Positions 46,673 to 54,950 of a DNA stretch of 64,000 nt are shown here, one piece after another. The stretch's first letter is position 1, and each line of letters opens with the position of its first letter. The notes under the pieces are model-generated. The model did not search any database. It was given only the letters and a program-made list of their open reading frames with translations, and was not told the DNA's origin. Made by a program: the position numbers and the translations under genes. The DNA is from Myxococcales bacterium. Lineage in GTDB: Bacteria; Myxococcota_A; Polyangia; Polyangiales; Ga0077539. The stretch is from contig JAUSAZ010000035.1 in assembly GCA_030652255.1 (NCBI GenBank), positions 17,136 to 81,135 on the forward strand. Reading direction: 5' to 3'.

Positions 46673-47293
46673 ATGGTTCCCATCCTCATCGCGGCGGCGC
46701 TCTCCCTCATCGGCCTCCTCGCGCTCGTGGCGCGGCTGCTCCTCGACCGCGGGGTCGTCCGCCGTCGCGTCGCCGACCGCGACGTGGTGACGGCCCACTG
46801 GGAGTCGCTGGTGATGCAGCGCCGCGACCTGCGCCTCGCCGTCGACGCCCTCGGCGTGCCCACCCTCCACGGCCGCGCCGGGTCCATCCCCTACACCATC
46901 CAGGTGAGCGCGCCTGACGGTCCGTGGGGCGGGCGCCCGCTCGCGCACGCCTCCTCCCTCGCCGCCGCCGCCCGCATCAGCCTCGGCCGCAAGGGCGAGC
47001 GCGAGCTCCCGGTGCCGAGCCTGCCCGCGGCGCTCACCACCGGCGACGAGGAGTTCGACGCGGTGTTCGACCTGCGCTGTGACGACCCCGACGGGGCCCG
47101 CGCCCGCGTGGGGCGCGAGGTGCGCGCGGCGCTGCTGAGCATCCCCGGGGCCTTCGCCTGGGTCGACGCCGACGGGCTGCGGGTCGACCTCGGCGCCTCC
47201 GCCACCACCATCGACCACGCCCTGCTCGACTCCCTGCGTGATGTTTTGCAGGGCGTCGGGGCCGCCCCCCCGCCGGCCGTCGCCGCTGGGTGA
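46673..47293 (+). CDS. Membrane-anchored hypothetical protein (206 aa)
   Basis: One N-terminal membrane helix (VPILIAAALSLIGLLALVARLLL) is followed by a soluble domain of about 175 residues with alternating strands and charged loops. No family is recognised. The ATG at 46673 lies directly before the helix. An in-frame ATG at 46637 has a better ribosome-binding site (GGGAGAGGG) and would add 12 residues. It is divergent from hisB. Confidence 0.6.
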   Translation: MVPILIAAALSLIGLLALVARLLLDRGVVRRRVADRDVVTAHWESLVMQRRDLRLAVDALGVPTLHGRAGSIPYTIQVSAPDGPWGGRPLAHASSLAAAARISLGRKGERELPVPSLPAALTTGDEEFDAVFDLRCDDPDGARARVGREVRAALLSIPGAFAWVDADGLRVDLGASATTIDHALLDSLRDVLQGVGAAPPPAVAAG

Positions 47294-47357
47294 GACTCCC
47301 CCCTTGACGGCGCCCGTCGCGGCGGGTCGCGGGATGGTGTTAGGGTCCGCGCCCACC

Positions 47358-47714
47358 ATGCGCCTGCTGCTCACCGCCCTCGCCCTGTCCGCGCTCGCCG
47401 GCTGCGCCGACGACGTGCCCTACAAGAACTGCTCGCGCGTCGACATCTGCGGCGGAGGCACCACCCCGCTGTGCCTGTCGACCACCGCGCCGTCAGGGCG
47501 CACCGCGCTCTTCTGCACGGCGCGCTGCACCACCCCCGCGGCCAGCGCCCCCACCACCGAGTGCCCCGACAACAGCGCCTGCGTGGCCGTCAACGGCGGC
47601 GGGCCGTACTGCCTGCTGCGCTGCGCCGCGGACACCGACTGCCCCTTCACCAACGCGGCGTGCCTCGTCACGGCCGACTCCATGGGGACGCGGGTCTGCA
47701 CCGTGCGGCCGTGA
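47358..47714 (+). CDS. Small Cys-rich lipoprotein (118 aa)
   Basis: Signal peptide and lipobox LSALAGC. The mature 100 residues contain about ten Cys in a pattern of small disulfide loops (YKNCSRVDICGGG, then LFCTARCTT, then ECPDNSACVAV, then YCLLRCAADTDCP), like EGF-type or Cys-knot modules of surface proteins in this group. No function is recognised. It precedes the partner-switching genes by about 60 bases, but its relation to them is unknown. Confidence 0.65.
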   Translation: MRLLLTALALSALAGCADDVPYKNCSRVDICGGGTTPLCLSTTAPSGRTALFCTARCTTPAASAPTTECPDNSACVAVNGGGPYCLLRCAADTDCPFTNAACLVTADSMGTRVCTVRP

Positions 47715-47774
47715 TTGGGCGTTCCAACGTCGCGCGCATCGGTGGTAGGGTCTCCGCCGAAAGACGGTGAGTCG

Positions 47775-48245
47775 TTGCCGCTGAGGTTCACAGCCAGCGT
47801 TCCGGGCGAGCTGCGGTTCCGCGACCTGGTCGGGTCGATGGTCCGTGCGGTGTGCCTGCGCGTCGAGCGGGACGCCGGCTGCGCGGGCCTGGAGTGGCGG
47901 CTGATGAGCGCCTACAACGAGGCCTTCAACAACATCGTCGAGCACGCGTACGCGGTCGATCCGGGCGAGGTCGAGGTGGTGCTCCTGGTGGATGATGAGG
48001 AGGTGGTCCTCCGCATGATCGACCAGGGCGCGGGCTTCGACTTTGAGGACGCTGGGGCCCGCGACGAGGCGCCCGCGCTCGACACCCTCTCCGAAGGCGG
48101 CATGGGGCTCTTCATCATCCGCAGTGCCATGTCGTCCGTCACCTACGAGCGCCGCCAGGACAAGAACCTCCTCACCATGACCAAGACTCTCTCCGAATGC
48201 GCGGCGCCGACGTCCGCGTCCTCCCATGGGGATCCCCGATGCTGA
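47775..48245 (+). CDS. RsbW-like anti-sigma factor / GHKL serine kinase (156 aa)
   Basis: This is a small HATPase-fold protein: N box NEAFNNIVEHAY, G1 box MIDQGAGFD and G2 box GGMGLFIIRSAM. RsbW/SpoIIAB-type proteins bind a sigma factor or other target and phosphorylate their STAS antagonist. The start is taken as TTG at 47775, with GGTGAG just upstream; the frame is open back to 47715. It overlaps the STAS gene by seven bases, and the PP2C gene follows, completing a partner-switching set. No sigma factor gene is adjacent. Confidence 0.85.
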   Translation: MPLRFTASVPGELRFRDLVGSMVRAVCLRVERDAGCAGLEWRLMSAYNEAFNNIVEHAYAVDPGEVEVVLLVDDEEVVLRMIDQGAGFDFEDAGARDEAPALDTLSEGGMGLFIIRSAMSSVTYERRQDKNLLTMTKTLSECAAPTSASSHGDPRC

Positions 48246-48577
48246 AGCATGAACTCACCGAGCAGGCTGGCGTGGTCGTCCTGCGGGTGCAGGAAGAGAA
48301 CCTCGACGCCCTCACCGTCCCGGAGGCCCGCCTCCTCGTCGAGCAGCTGGTCGAACGCGGCGGCATCAAGGTGGTGTTCGAGATGTCCGCGGTGAAGGTC
48401 ATCGACAGCTCCGGGGTGGCCATCATCGTGTCGCTCTTCAAGCGGCTGCGCGCCCTCGGCGGCGCGGTGCGGGTGGCCGGCGTGGCCGGGCAGCCGAAGG
48501 ACATCTTCGCGATGCTCCGGCTCGACCAGGCGCTGCCGATCTTCCCGACGGCCGAAGAGGCGCTCAAGGGGTTCTGA
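48239..48577 (+). CDS. STAS-domain anti-sigma factor antagonist, RsbV-like (112 aa)
   Basis: This is a single STAS domain with the conserved phosphorylatable serine in KVIDSSGVAIIVSLFKRL. In RsbV/SpoIIAA proteins this Ser is phosphorylated by the anti-sigma kinase and dephosphorylated by a PP2C phosphatase. Both predicted partners flank the gene. The ATG at 48239 lies inside the end of the anti-sigma gene. The length is normal for the family. It is cytoplasmic. Confidence 0.9.
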   Translation: MLKHELTEQAGVVVLRVQEENLDALTVPEARLLVEQLVERGGIKVVFEMSAVKVIDSSGVAIIVSLFKRLRALGGAVRVAGVAGQPKDIFAMLRLDQALPIFPTAEEALKGF

Positions 48578-48584
48578 CCGCGCC

Positions 48585-50387
48585 GTGGCCAGCATCGTCA
48601 CCCTCGGCCCCAACGACGTCGGCAAGGTGTACCGCCTCGACGCCGGGGAGTGCCTGCTCGGCCGGCGGCTCGACTGCCACATCTGCATCCCCGACCAGCG
48701 CATCTCGCGGCGGCACGCCCGCATCCGGCGCGAGGGCGACGGCTACGCGCTCGAAGACCTCGGGAGCTGCAACGGGTCCTTCGTCAACGGCCGGCGCATC
48801 CAGGGGAGCGCGCGGCTGCGGCACGGCGACGAGGTGGAGATCGGCGCGTCGCGCTTCCGCATCGACCTGAGCGACGACATGGTGGCGCAGGCCGAGAGCA
48901 CCTCGGTGCGCATCACCCAGGACACCGCCGAGCACACCCTCAACATGATCGAGGTGGCGCACCTCGGGCTGAGCCTCAAGCCGAGCCTGTCGCCCTCGGC
49001 CAGCAAAAGCACATCCGATCGGCCCATCGACGCCGCGCGGCTCGAACGCAAGCTCCAGGCGATGTACCGGATCTCCGAGACGGTCGCGAGCACGCTCGAC
49101 GCCAACGCCCTGCTGGAGAAGGTCTGCGGAATACTATTGGAGGTATTCCCGCAGGCGTCGGCGGTGGCGGCGGTGACCTTCGACCAGCGCTCGCGGCAGC
49201 TGCGCACGCAGGCCGCGCGGCGCCGCAAGGGCCGGGAGACGCCCGGCGGCGGCCAGACCATGGACATCTCGCAGCAGGTGGTCGACCGGGTGCTGCGCCA
49301 GGGGCACTCGGTGCTCCTGCGCGCGACCACCGACACGCCCATCAGCCCGATGGACACCCTGGTCATCAAGAACCCGCTGTTGATGCCCATGCCCGACGGC
49401 ACGGTGCCGCCGGTGGAGGTGGGTGCCGTGGGGTGGCGCATGGGGGCGCCGCTGTCGTTTCGCGGCGAGCACCTGGGCATCCTGCACGTCGACGCGGAGA
49501 CGGCCCTCGGGTACTTCACCCAGGACGACCTCGACCTGCTCCAGGGGCTCGCGAGCCAGTCGGGCATCGCGCTGCACCTCATCGGGCTGCACCACCGCCT
49601 GCTCGCCCGCGAGCGCCTCGACTACGACCTTCGGCTGGCCCGGCAGATCCAGCGCAACCTGCTGCCGCGCGAGCCGCCGAAGGTGTCGGGGCTCGACTTC
49701 GCGGTGCACTACGAGCCGGCCTTCCACGTCGGCGGGGACTTCTACGACTTCCTCTGGCTCGACCCGACGCGCCTCGCGATGGTGGTCGGCGACGTGTCGG
49801 GCAAGGCCATCTCGGGCGCGCTCTTCATGGCCCGGGTCACCAGCGAGATTCGCTTCGCGGCGCCGGTGGAGTCGCACCCCCGACGGATCATCCAGCGGGT
49901 CAACCGCGCGCTCTCGGAGGTGGCCGAGGACGGGATGTTCGTCACGATGGTGTTCCTGTCGCTCGACCTGACGCAGCAGATCCTGCGCTTCTCGAACGCG
50001 GGTCACACCACGCCGTTGCTGCTGCGCGGGGGGCGGGTCACGCCGCTGGAGTACGCCGAGGCGCGCTGCCTTCCGGTGGGCGTCGAGGCGAGGGTGGAGG
50101 TGGCCGAGGCGCAGGTGAAGCTGCAGCCGGGCGACGTGCTGGTGCTCTACACCGACGGCATCATCGAGGCGCGCTCGATGGCGGGCGAGTTCTACGGGGT
50201 CGAGCGGCTGCACGCGGTGCTGGAGCGCACCGGCGGCTCGGCGCGGCAGGTGCTCGAGGCGGTGCTGGGCGACCTCGACAAGTTCGTGGAGGACGCGCCG
50301 CAGGCCGACGACCAGACCGTGGTGTGCCTGGCCGTGAGCGAGGCGTCGTCGAAGAGGTTCGAGAGCGTGCTGCCCGCGCGGGGGTGA
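48585..50387 (+). CDS. FHA-GAF-PP2C (SpoIIE/RsbU-type) phosphatase (600 aa)
   Basis: Residues about 1-90 are a FHA domain (LLGRRLDCHI, SRRHARI, SCNGSFVNG). Residues about 160-345 are a GAF-type sensor, preceded by a short coiled coil. Residues about 350-590 are a PP2C phosphatase of the SpoIIE/RsbU class: VGGDFYDFLWLD and VVGDVSGKAISGALFMA with metal Asp residues, then VLYTDGIIEA and DDQTVV. It should dephosphorylate the STAS antagonist and so release the target of the anti-sigma factor, with input through the FHA and GAF domains. The GTG start is at 48585. Its last 57 bases are inside a direct repeat that recurs 1740 bases downstream. Confidence 0.9.
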   Translation: MASIVTLGPNDVGKVYRLDAGECLLGRRLDCHICIPDQRISRRHARIRREGDGYALEDLGSCNGSFVNGRRIQGSARLRHGDEVEIGASRFRIDLSDDMVAQAESTSVRITQDTAEHTLNMIEVAHLGLSLKPSLSPSASKSTSDRPIDAARLERKLQAMYRISETVASTLDANALLEKVCGILLEVFPQASAVAAVTFDQRSRQLRTQAARRRKGRETPGGGQTMDISQQVVDRVLRQGHSVLLRATTDTPISPMDTLVIKNPLLMPMPDGTVPPVEVGAVGWRMGAPLSFRGEHLGILHVDAETALGYFTQDDLDLLQGLASQSGIALHLIGLHHRLLARERLDYDLRLARQIQRNLLPREPPKVSGLDFAVHYEPAFHVGGDFYDFLWLDPTRLAMVVGDVSGKAISGALFMARVTSEIRFAAPVESHPRRIIQRVNRALSEVAEDGMFVTMVFLSLDLTQQILRFSNAGHTTPLLLRGGRVTPLEYAEARCLPVGVEARVEVAEAQVKLQPGDVLVLYTDGIIEARSMAGEFYGVERLHAVLERTGGSARQVLEAVLGDLDKFVEDAPQADDQTVVCLAVSEASSKRFESVLPARG

Positions 50388-50397
50388 CCGCGGCCCG
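50331..50397. repeat. Direct repeat, left copy (67 bp)
   Basis: This covers the last codons and stop of the PP2C gene plus ten bases. It matches 52071-52137 at 65 of 67 positions; the differences are at 50357 and 50388. The copies are offset by exactly 1740 bases with no gaps. Confidence 0.95.
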
Positions 50398-50436
50398 CGT
50401 TGCGGGGCGTCGGCGGATCTCCTACGGTTCACGGCC

Positions 50437-51540
50437 ATGAGTTCCGTCTGGGGCAACGCAGTGCGCTCACGACGCATCAGCCTCGGGCTGGGCCTCGATG
50501 CGGTCGCCATGCTGGGTGGCATGTCGGCGGCGAAGGTCGAGGCGATCGAGGCGGGCGCGCCGCTGTCGGTCTCTGAGCTCGAGCGCATCGCGGCGGCGCT
50601 CGCGACGGAACCCGCGGCGCTGCGCAGGGGCGAGACGGAAGGGGATCCGAGTCGAGGCATCGCCCGCTTCCGGGCTCCGCTCGCAGGTGGTCTTCCTTCC
50701 CCGGCGGACATCCGGACGCTTGCCAGGGCGACCGAGGCCGGGCGGGTGCACGCCTTCCTGTGGGACCTGCTGCGGGGGGCTTCCCAGGTGCGTGCGCTCA
50801 GGAGGGTATTGTCGCTCGACACCTCGAAGAAGCCGTGGGAGCAGGGGTACGACCTCGGCGCCCAGGCACGCGAGCGCCTGGTGCCGGCGCGGCGAGCCAT
50901 CCCGAGCGTCCAGAGGTTGTTCGAGGAGCGCGGCGTCCTGGTGTTGATGCTCCCCCTGGAGTCGGCCTCCATCGAAGCCGCGAGCCTCGCGCAGCCCGAC
51001 GCGTCTCCCGTGGTGGTGCTCAACACCTCGCTCCCCAGGATGCGATCCCCGCTGCCACGCCGCGCGGCGCTGGCGCACGAGCTCTGCCATCTGCTCCACG
51101 ATTCGAGCGCGGAGCGGGACCTGTGTACGGTGCTCTCCGAGCGGGACAGCGTCGATCCGATCGAGCAGCGCGCGAGCGGATTCGCTCCGAGCTTCCTCGC
51201 GCCGAAGGCGTGGGTACATCGGGGGACCGGGGCGCTCCCCGCCGCGGTGCGGCGTCTGGGCGAGTCGTGGGGGCTGAGCTTCGAGGGCGCGGCGTGGCAC
51301 GCGAAGAACCTCCGGTGGTGCGGTCACGAAGAGGCGGCAGCGCTCATCGGCGAGCATCGCGACGTCGTGATCTCGACGCCCTTCGAGCCCGACGTCGAGC
51401 GGGTCGACGCGTCTCGCGCGGGCATCGAGGTCATGCGGACGCCGTTCTCGTCGAGCAGCCTCGGTGACCTCGCAATCGAGGCCGCGGAGAAGGGCGACAT
51501 CTCCAGCGGGCGCGCGGCGGAGATCATCGCGTTCCGATGA
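50437..51540 (+). CDS. XRE HTH + ImmA/IrrE (DUF955) protein, likely antitoxin (367 aa)
   Basis: An N-terminal helix-turn-helix of XRE type (about residues 5-65, with MLGGMSAAKVEAIEAGAPLS) is followed by an ImmA/IrrE metalloprotease-like domain. The zinc motif is intact: ALAHELCHLLHD, with His214, Glu215 and His218. The region between and after is helical. Fusions of this kind act as antitoxins or repressors, with the protease domain sensing or cleaving. The stop overlaps the start of the PIN gene (ATGA), the usual antitoxin-toxin order. It lies inside the repeat-bounded cassette, 49 bases after the PP2C stop. Whether the protease domain is active is unknown. Confidence 0.8.
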   Translation: MSSVWGNAVRSRRISLGLGLDAVAMLGGMSAAKVEAIEAGAPLSVSELERIAAALATEPAALRRGETEGDPSRGIARFRAPLAGGLPSPADIRTLARATEAGRVHAFLWDLLRGASQVRALRRVLSLDTSKKPWEQGYDLGAQARERLVPARRAIPSVQRLFEERGVLVLMLPLESASIEAASLAQPDASPVVVLNTSLPRMRSPLPRRAALAHELCHLLHDSSAERDLCTVLSERDSVDPIEQRASGFAPSFLAPKAWVHRGTGALPAAVRRLGESWGLSFEGAAWHAKNLRWCGHEEAAALIGEHRDVVISTPFEPDVERVDASRAGIEVMRTPFSSSSLGDLAIEAAEKGDISSGRAAEIIAFR

Positions 51541-52055
51541 CGCGGTGGCTGCTCGACGACGGGGCGCTCGACGTCCTGGCGAGCCGAACGATCCAGTGGA
51601 CGGGCAGGGAGCTGCCGGGGGTGCTGGAGGTCATGAGCGAGGTCGCGACCAGCGCGACGGCTTCGCTCCTACGGACGCAGCTGCTCGCCAGGGAACAGCT
51701 CGGGGCGCCGCTCGTCGAGCAGCACGAGATCCTCGTGGGCTCCGACGAGGAGGCGTACCTGACGACCCATCTGCGCGCGAACGTCTTCGCGGCGAAGGAG
51801 CACCTCGGAGAGCACGAGGCCATCGCCTGGTGCCGGTGCCGCGATCAGGACATCGTGTTCGTCTCGATGGACAAGGGCGCGGTGTACCTCGCGCTCGCCG
51901 AGCTCGGTCGCGCCCGCGTCGCGACGCCCTTCGACGTCTGGCGCGACCTCCTCGACCGTGACTGGATCGATGCCGTCGACTTCGATCGCCTCTGCAAGTG
52001 GACGGCGGCGCGGTCGAGCCCGCAGGTGAAGGTCCCGCGACGGTTCGGGGGGTGA
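51537..52055 (+). CDS. PIN-domain protein, likely RNase toxin (172 aa)
   Basis: The N terminus WLLDDGALDVLAS supplies the first PIN acidic residue (Asp7 or Asp8). EHLGEHEAIAW gives Glu92/Glu94, and IVFVSMDKGAVYLALAELG gives Asp112, in the order and spacing of a PIN nuclease, with the VATPFDVWRDLLD tail typical of VapC-like proteins. PIN toxins cut tRNA, rRNA or mRNA. It is translationally coupled to the ImmA/IrrE gene upstream. The last 30 residues extend past the usual PIN end. The assignment rests on motif reading only. Confidence 0.6.
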   Translation: MTRWLLDDGALDVLASRTIQWTGRELPGVLEVMSEVATSATASLLRTQLLAREQLGAPLVEQHEILVGSDEEAYLTTHLRANVFAAKEHLGEHEAIAWCRCRDQDIVFVSMDKGAVYLALAELGRARVATPFDVWRDLLDRDWIDAVDFDRLCKWTAARSSPQVKVPRRFGG

Positions 52056-52070
52056 CGGCCGACCACGGCC

Positions 52071-52137
52071 GCCGTGAGCGAGGCGTCGTCGAAGAGCTTC
52101 GAGAGCGTGCTGCCCGCGCGGGGGTGATCGCGGCCCG
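52071..52137. repeat. Direct repeat, right copy (67 bp)
   Basis: Second copy of the PP2C gene 3' end (65 of 67 identical to 50331-50397), located 15 bases after the PIN gene stop and outside any gene. It still spells the final PP2C codons and stop in frame with themselves, which shows the direction of duplication: a gene fragment with no start. Confidence 0.95.
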
Positions 52138-52205
52138 TGGGCGAGCGCGAGCTCCCCGCGGCTGGTGATATGGTGGTCGCTCCTTCGCATGGAGTAACTG
52201 TCCCG

Positions 52206-53921
52206 ATGGCCTCTGCCACCCGCTTCGCGCTGCTCGCCCCCCTGCTCGCCGCCTGCTCACCGCTGGCGGTCGACGCGCTCTATCGCGACACCGGTCGCGT
52301 AGGCGACGCCGTCGTCGACGTGCCCGTCACGACCGATGTGCCCATCACACTCGACGTCCCCATCACAGTCGACGTGCCCGTCGCGGCCGATGTGCCCGCC
52401 GTGGACGATGCGCCCGTCGCGGTCGATGTGCCCGTCGCGGTCGATGTGCCCGTCGCGCTCGATGTTCCCATCACAGTCGATGTCCCCACCGTCGTCGATG
52501 TGCCCGTCGCGGTCGATGTGCCCGTCGCGGTCGATGTCCCCGTCGCGGTCGACGTCCCCGCTGCTCACGATGTCCCCGCCATGCGCGTGTGCACGCCCAA
52601 CGAGGCCACCTGCGTGTCGGCGCTCGTGCGGCGCGTGTGCAACGCCGACGGCCTCGGCTCCACCACGGCGCCGTGCGCCATTCCCCCCAACGCCTCGGCG
52701 GCCTGCGCCGCGGGCGTATGCGGCGTCGGGAGCTGCGCTCCGGGCTTCGCCAATTGTGATGGCGCCGCGGCCAACGGCTGCGAGGTCGACACCCTCGCCA
52801 GCGCCGCCCACTGCGGCGGGTGCGGGCGCGCCTGCGGCACGTCCTGCGTCGCCGGGAGCTGCGTGGTCATCACGCCCGTCGCCCAGGTGAGCGCGGGCTA
52901 CGAGCACACCTGCGCGCGCATGCCCTCGGGCGAGGTGCGCTGCTGGGGCAACAACGACCACGGGCAGCTCGGCGACGGGACCACCGCCGCCCGCACCCGC
53001 CCGACGCCGGTGCTCGGCCTCACAGGCGCCGCGGAGGTGAGCGGGGGGCGGGAGTTCTCGTGCGCGCGGCTGACGAGCGGTGGGGCGCGGTGCTGGGGGC
53101 GCAACCAGTACGGGCAGCTCGGCGACGGCGCCGACGCCAGCAGCCTCACGGCCACGACGGTGGCGGGGCTCTCGGGCGCCCTCGAGCTCGCGGCGGGCGA
53201 CTACCACGCCTGCGCGCGCGGCGCCGACGGGCGCGTCCGCTGCTGGGGCTACAACGCCGTCGGGGCCATCGGCGACGGGAGCACCAGCCCCCGGCCGACG
53301 CCCACCCTGGTCGCGGGCCTCGTCGACGCGGCGCAGGTCGACCTCGGCAACGTCGCCTCCTGCGCGCGTCGCGCCGGCGGCGCGGTGACCTGCTGGGGTG
53401 ACAACGACTACGGCCAGCTGGGCGACGGGAGCGTCACGCAGCGCAACGCCCCCGTCGCGGTGATGGGCCTCAGCAACGTCACCTCGCTGGGGACGGGCAC
53501 CTCCAGCGTATGCGCCGTCCGCATGGACGGGACCGTCTGGTGCTGGGGTCGCAACGAGTACGGCCAGCTCGGCGACGGGAGCATCACCAGCCGGTCGGCG
53601 CCGGTGATGGTGGCGGGCCTCGCGGGCGTGGCCTCGGTGGCGGGCGGCGGGGGATTCTTCTGCGCGCGCATGGCCGACGGAACGGCGCGCTGCTGGGGAC
53701 GCAACGGCTCCGGGCAGCTCGGCGACGGGAGCACCAGCACCCGCCGCGCGCCCGTCCCCGTGGCGGGCCTCGCGGGCGTCGCGGAGCTGAGCCTCGGCGA
53801 CGACCACGTGTGCGCGCGGCTCACCAGCGGCGAGCTGCGCTGCTGGGGCAACAACGAGCGCGGGCAGCTCGGCGACGGGACCACCACCAGCCGCACGACG
53901 CCGACGCGGGTGGTGTTCTGA
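52206..53921 (+). CDS. RCC1-repeat lipoprotein with hexapeptide stalk (571 aa)
   Basis: Signal peptide and lipobox LLAACS. Residues 36-125 are a stalk of 15 hexapeptides of the type AVDVPV. A Cys-rich module follows (CAPGFANCDGAAANGCEVDT, then HCGGCGRACG) of the same kind as in the LamG lipoprotein at 6.5 kb. From about residue 225 to the end there are seven RCC1-like blades with CARxxxGxVRCWGxNxxGQLGDG in each, predicting a seven-bladed beta-propeller stabilised by disulfides. It is a predicted surface protein, function unknown. The ATG at 52206 follows the right direct repeat by 68 bases and the stop faces a convergent gene. Confidence 0.8.
   Translation: MASATRFALLAPLLAACSPLAVDALYRDTGRVGDAVVDVPVTTDVPITLDVPITVDVPVAADVPAVDDAPVAVDVPVAVDVPVALDVPITVDVPTVVDVPVAVDVPVAVDVPVAVDVPAAHDVPAMRVCTPNEATCVSALVRRVCNADGLGSTTAPCAIPPNASAACAAGVCGVGSCAPGFANCDGAAANGCEVDTLASAAHCGGCGRACGTSCVAGSCVVITPVAQVSAGYEHTCARMPSGEVRCWGNNDHGQLGDGTTAARTRPTPVLGLTGAAEVSGGREFSCARLTSGGARCWGRNQYGQLGDGADASSLTATTVAGLSGALELAAGDYHACARGADGRVRCWGYNAVGAIGDGSTSPRPTPTLVAGLVDAAQVDLGNVASCARRAGGAVTCWGDNDYGQLGDGSVTQRNAPVAVMGLSNVTSLGTGTSSVCAVRMDGTVWCWGRNEYGQLGDGSITSRSAPVMVAGLAGVASVAGGGGFFCARMADGTARCWGRNGSGQLGDGSTSTRRAPVPVAGLAGVAELSLGDDHVCARLTSGELRCWGNNERGQLGDGTTTSRTTPTRVVF
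52311..52580 (+). repeat. Fifteen tandem 18-bp coding repeats
   Basis: Units of 18 bases encode the hexapeptide xVDVPV with variation at the first two and last residues. The array runs without indels from 52311 to 52580, in frame, and forms the stalk of the RCC1 lipoprotein. Several adjacent units are identical, which suggests recent expansion. Confidence 0.9.
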
Positions 53922-53922
53922 C

Positions 53923-54819
53923 TCAGCGGGGTGGGAGGCGCGCGAGGCGGCGATCGACCGCGTCGGCGAAGTTGGCGGCGGCCCGAGGGTGCGTGCGGAA
54001 GTAGAGCGACGGCTCGATGGCCTCGAGCTCCATCAACGCGAGGGTGCCATCGTCGAGGCGCACGAGGTCGACGCGCGCCTGGAGGGGGGCGGCGTCGAGC
54101 GCGGCCATCGCGCGGTCGGCGTCGGCGCGTAGGGCGGCGTCGGCGTCGAGGGGGGTGATGAGCCCGCCGTGCTCCTCCTGCACGCGGAAGTCCCCGGATT
54201 TTGGGCGTTTCACGATGGCGTGGCTGTACGCGCCGTCGAAGTAGAAGACCGAGAACTCGCCCTCGTCGACGATGGCGCGGAGGAAGGGTTGCAGCATCCA
54301 ATCGCGGTCGGCGAAGCGCGCGGCGACCTCCGCGGCGACGGCGGGGTCGACGGCGCGCGGGAGGCGGAAGGTGTCGTGCGCGTTGGCGCTGACCGTGGGC
54401 TTGAGGACGCAGCCGTCGTCGCCGGAGGCGGCGCAGAGGGCGGTGAGCCCGGCGGCGGAGAGGTCGTGACCCCAGCGGGTCGGGACGATGGGCACGCCGC
54501 GGTCGGCGAGGTCGCGGAGGTAGGTCTTGCGGGCGTTCCAGCGGACGAGGGCGCCCGCGTTGGCGAGCGGGGTGCCGGCGGCCTCGATGGCGGCGAGGCT
54601 CGCGAAGAAGGCGGAGAGGTCGTGCTGGTAGTCCCAGGTGGTGCGGATGACCACGAGGTCGAAGGCGCCCCAGTCGACCCCGCGTCGGCGCCACGGGATC
54701 TCCTCGACGGCGTGGCCGCGGGCGCGGAGCTCGGCGATGGCGAGGTCGTCGTCGATGACGTACGCGCTGCGGTCGTCGAGCGTGAGGAGGGCGACCGAGG
54801 CGTGAAGGGCAGGGGACAT
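53923..54819 (-). CDS. ATP-grasp family protein, glutathione synthetase-like (298 aa)
   Basis: The protein looks like an ATP-grasp ligase of the prokaryotic glutathione-synthetase-like group: an N-terminal Rossmann-type part (VALLTLDDRSAYVIDDDLAIAE, then FDLVVIRTTWDYQHDL), a central region with CVLKPTVSANAHDT (ATP-binding Lys), then IVDEGEFSVFYFDGAYSHAI and ELEAIEPSLYF with the metal-binding Glu. The product and substrates are unknown; such proteins join an acid and an amine at ATP cost. The ATG at 54819 is chosen because the sequence upstream in frame is Arg-rich and unlike a leader. It is divergent from pyrC and convergent with the RCC1 gene. Confidence 0.75.
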   Translation of the reverse strand: MSPALHASVALLTLDDRSAYVIDDDLAIAELRARGHAVEEIPWRRRGVDWGAFDLVVIRTTWDYQHDLSAFFASLAAIEAAGTPLANAGALVRWNARKTYLRDLADRGVPIVPTRWGHDLSAAGLTALCAASGDDGCVLKPTVSANAHDTFRLPRAVDPAVAAEVAARFADRDWMLQPFLRAIVDEGEFSVFYFDGAYSHAIVKRPKSGDFRVQEEHGGLITPLDADAALRADADRAMAALDAAPLQARVDLVRLDDGTLALMELEAIEPSLYFRTHPRAAANFADAVDRRLARLPPR

Positions 54820-54950
54820 GGGCGGGGAGCGGAATGTTACCCGGCCCACGGCGGGTCGCGATCTGGCTATCGTCACACCGGCGGGTGACCTGTCACGACC
54901 GCGCATCGCCGCGTTGCGCCGCCCGAACCCGTGCGTGTAGGGTGCCGCCC

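Larger units (their letters stand above)
50398..52137 (+). mobile_element. Inserted two-gene XRE-ImmA/IrrE + PIN cassette (includes right repeat copy)
   Basis: The 1740 bases between the two repeat ends carry only the XRE-ImmA/IrrE gene and the PIN gene, followed by a copy of the PP2C gene end. Deleting one repeat and the interval would leave an intact PP2C gene directly before the RCC1 lipoprotein region. Codons are mildly less biased than in neighbours (GAT, GCA, TCA, CTA and CGA appear). No integrase or transposase is inside, so movement would need outside enzymes or homologous recombination. Confidence 0.55.
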
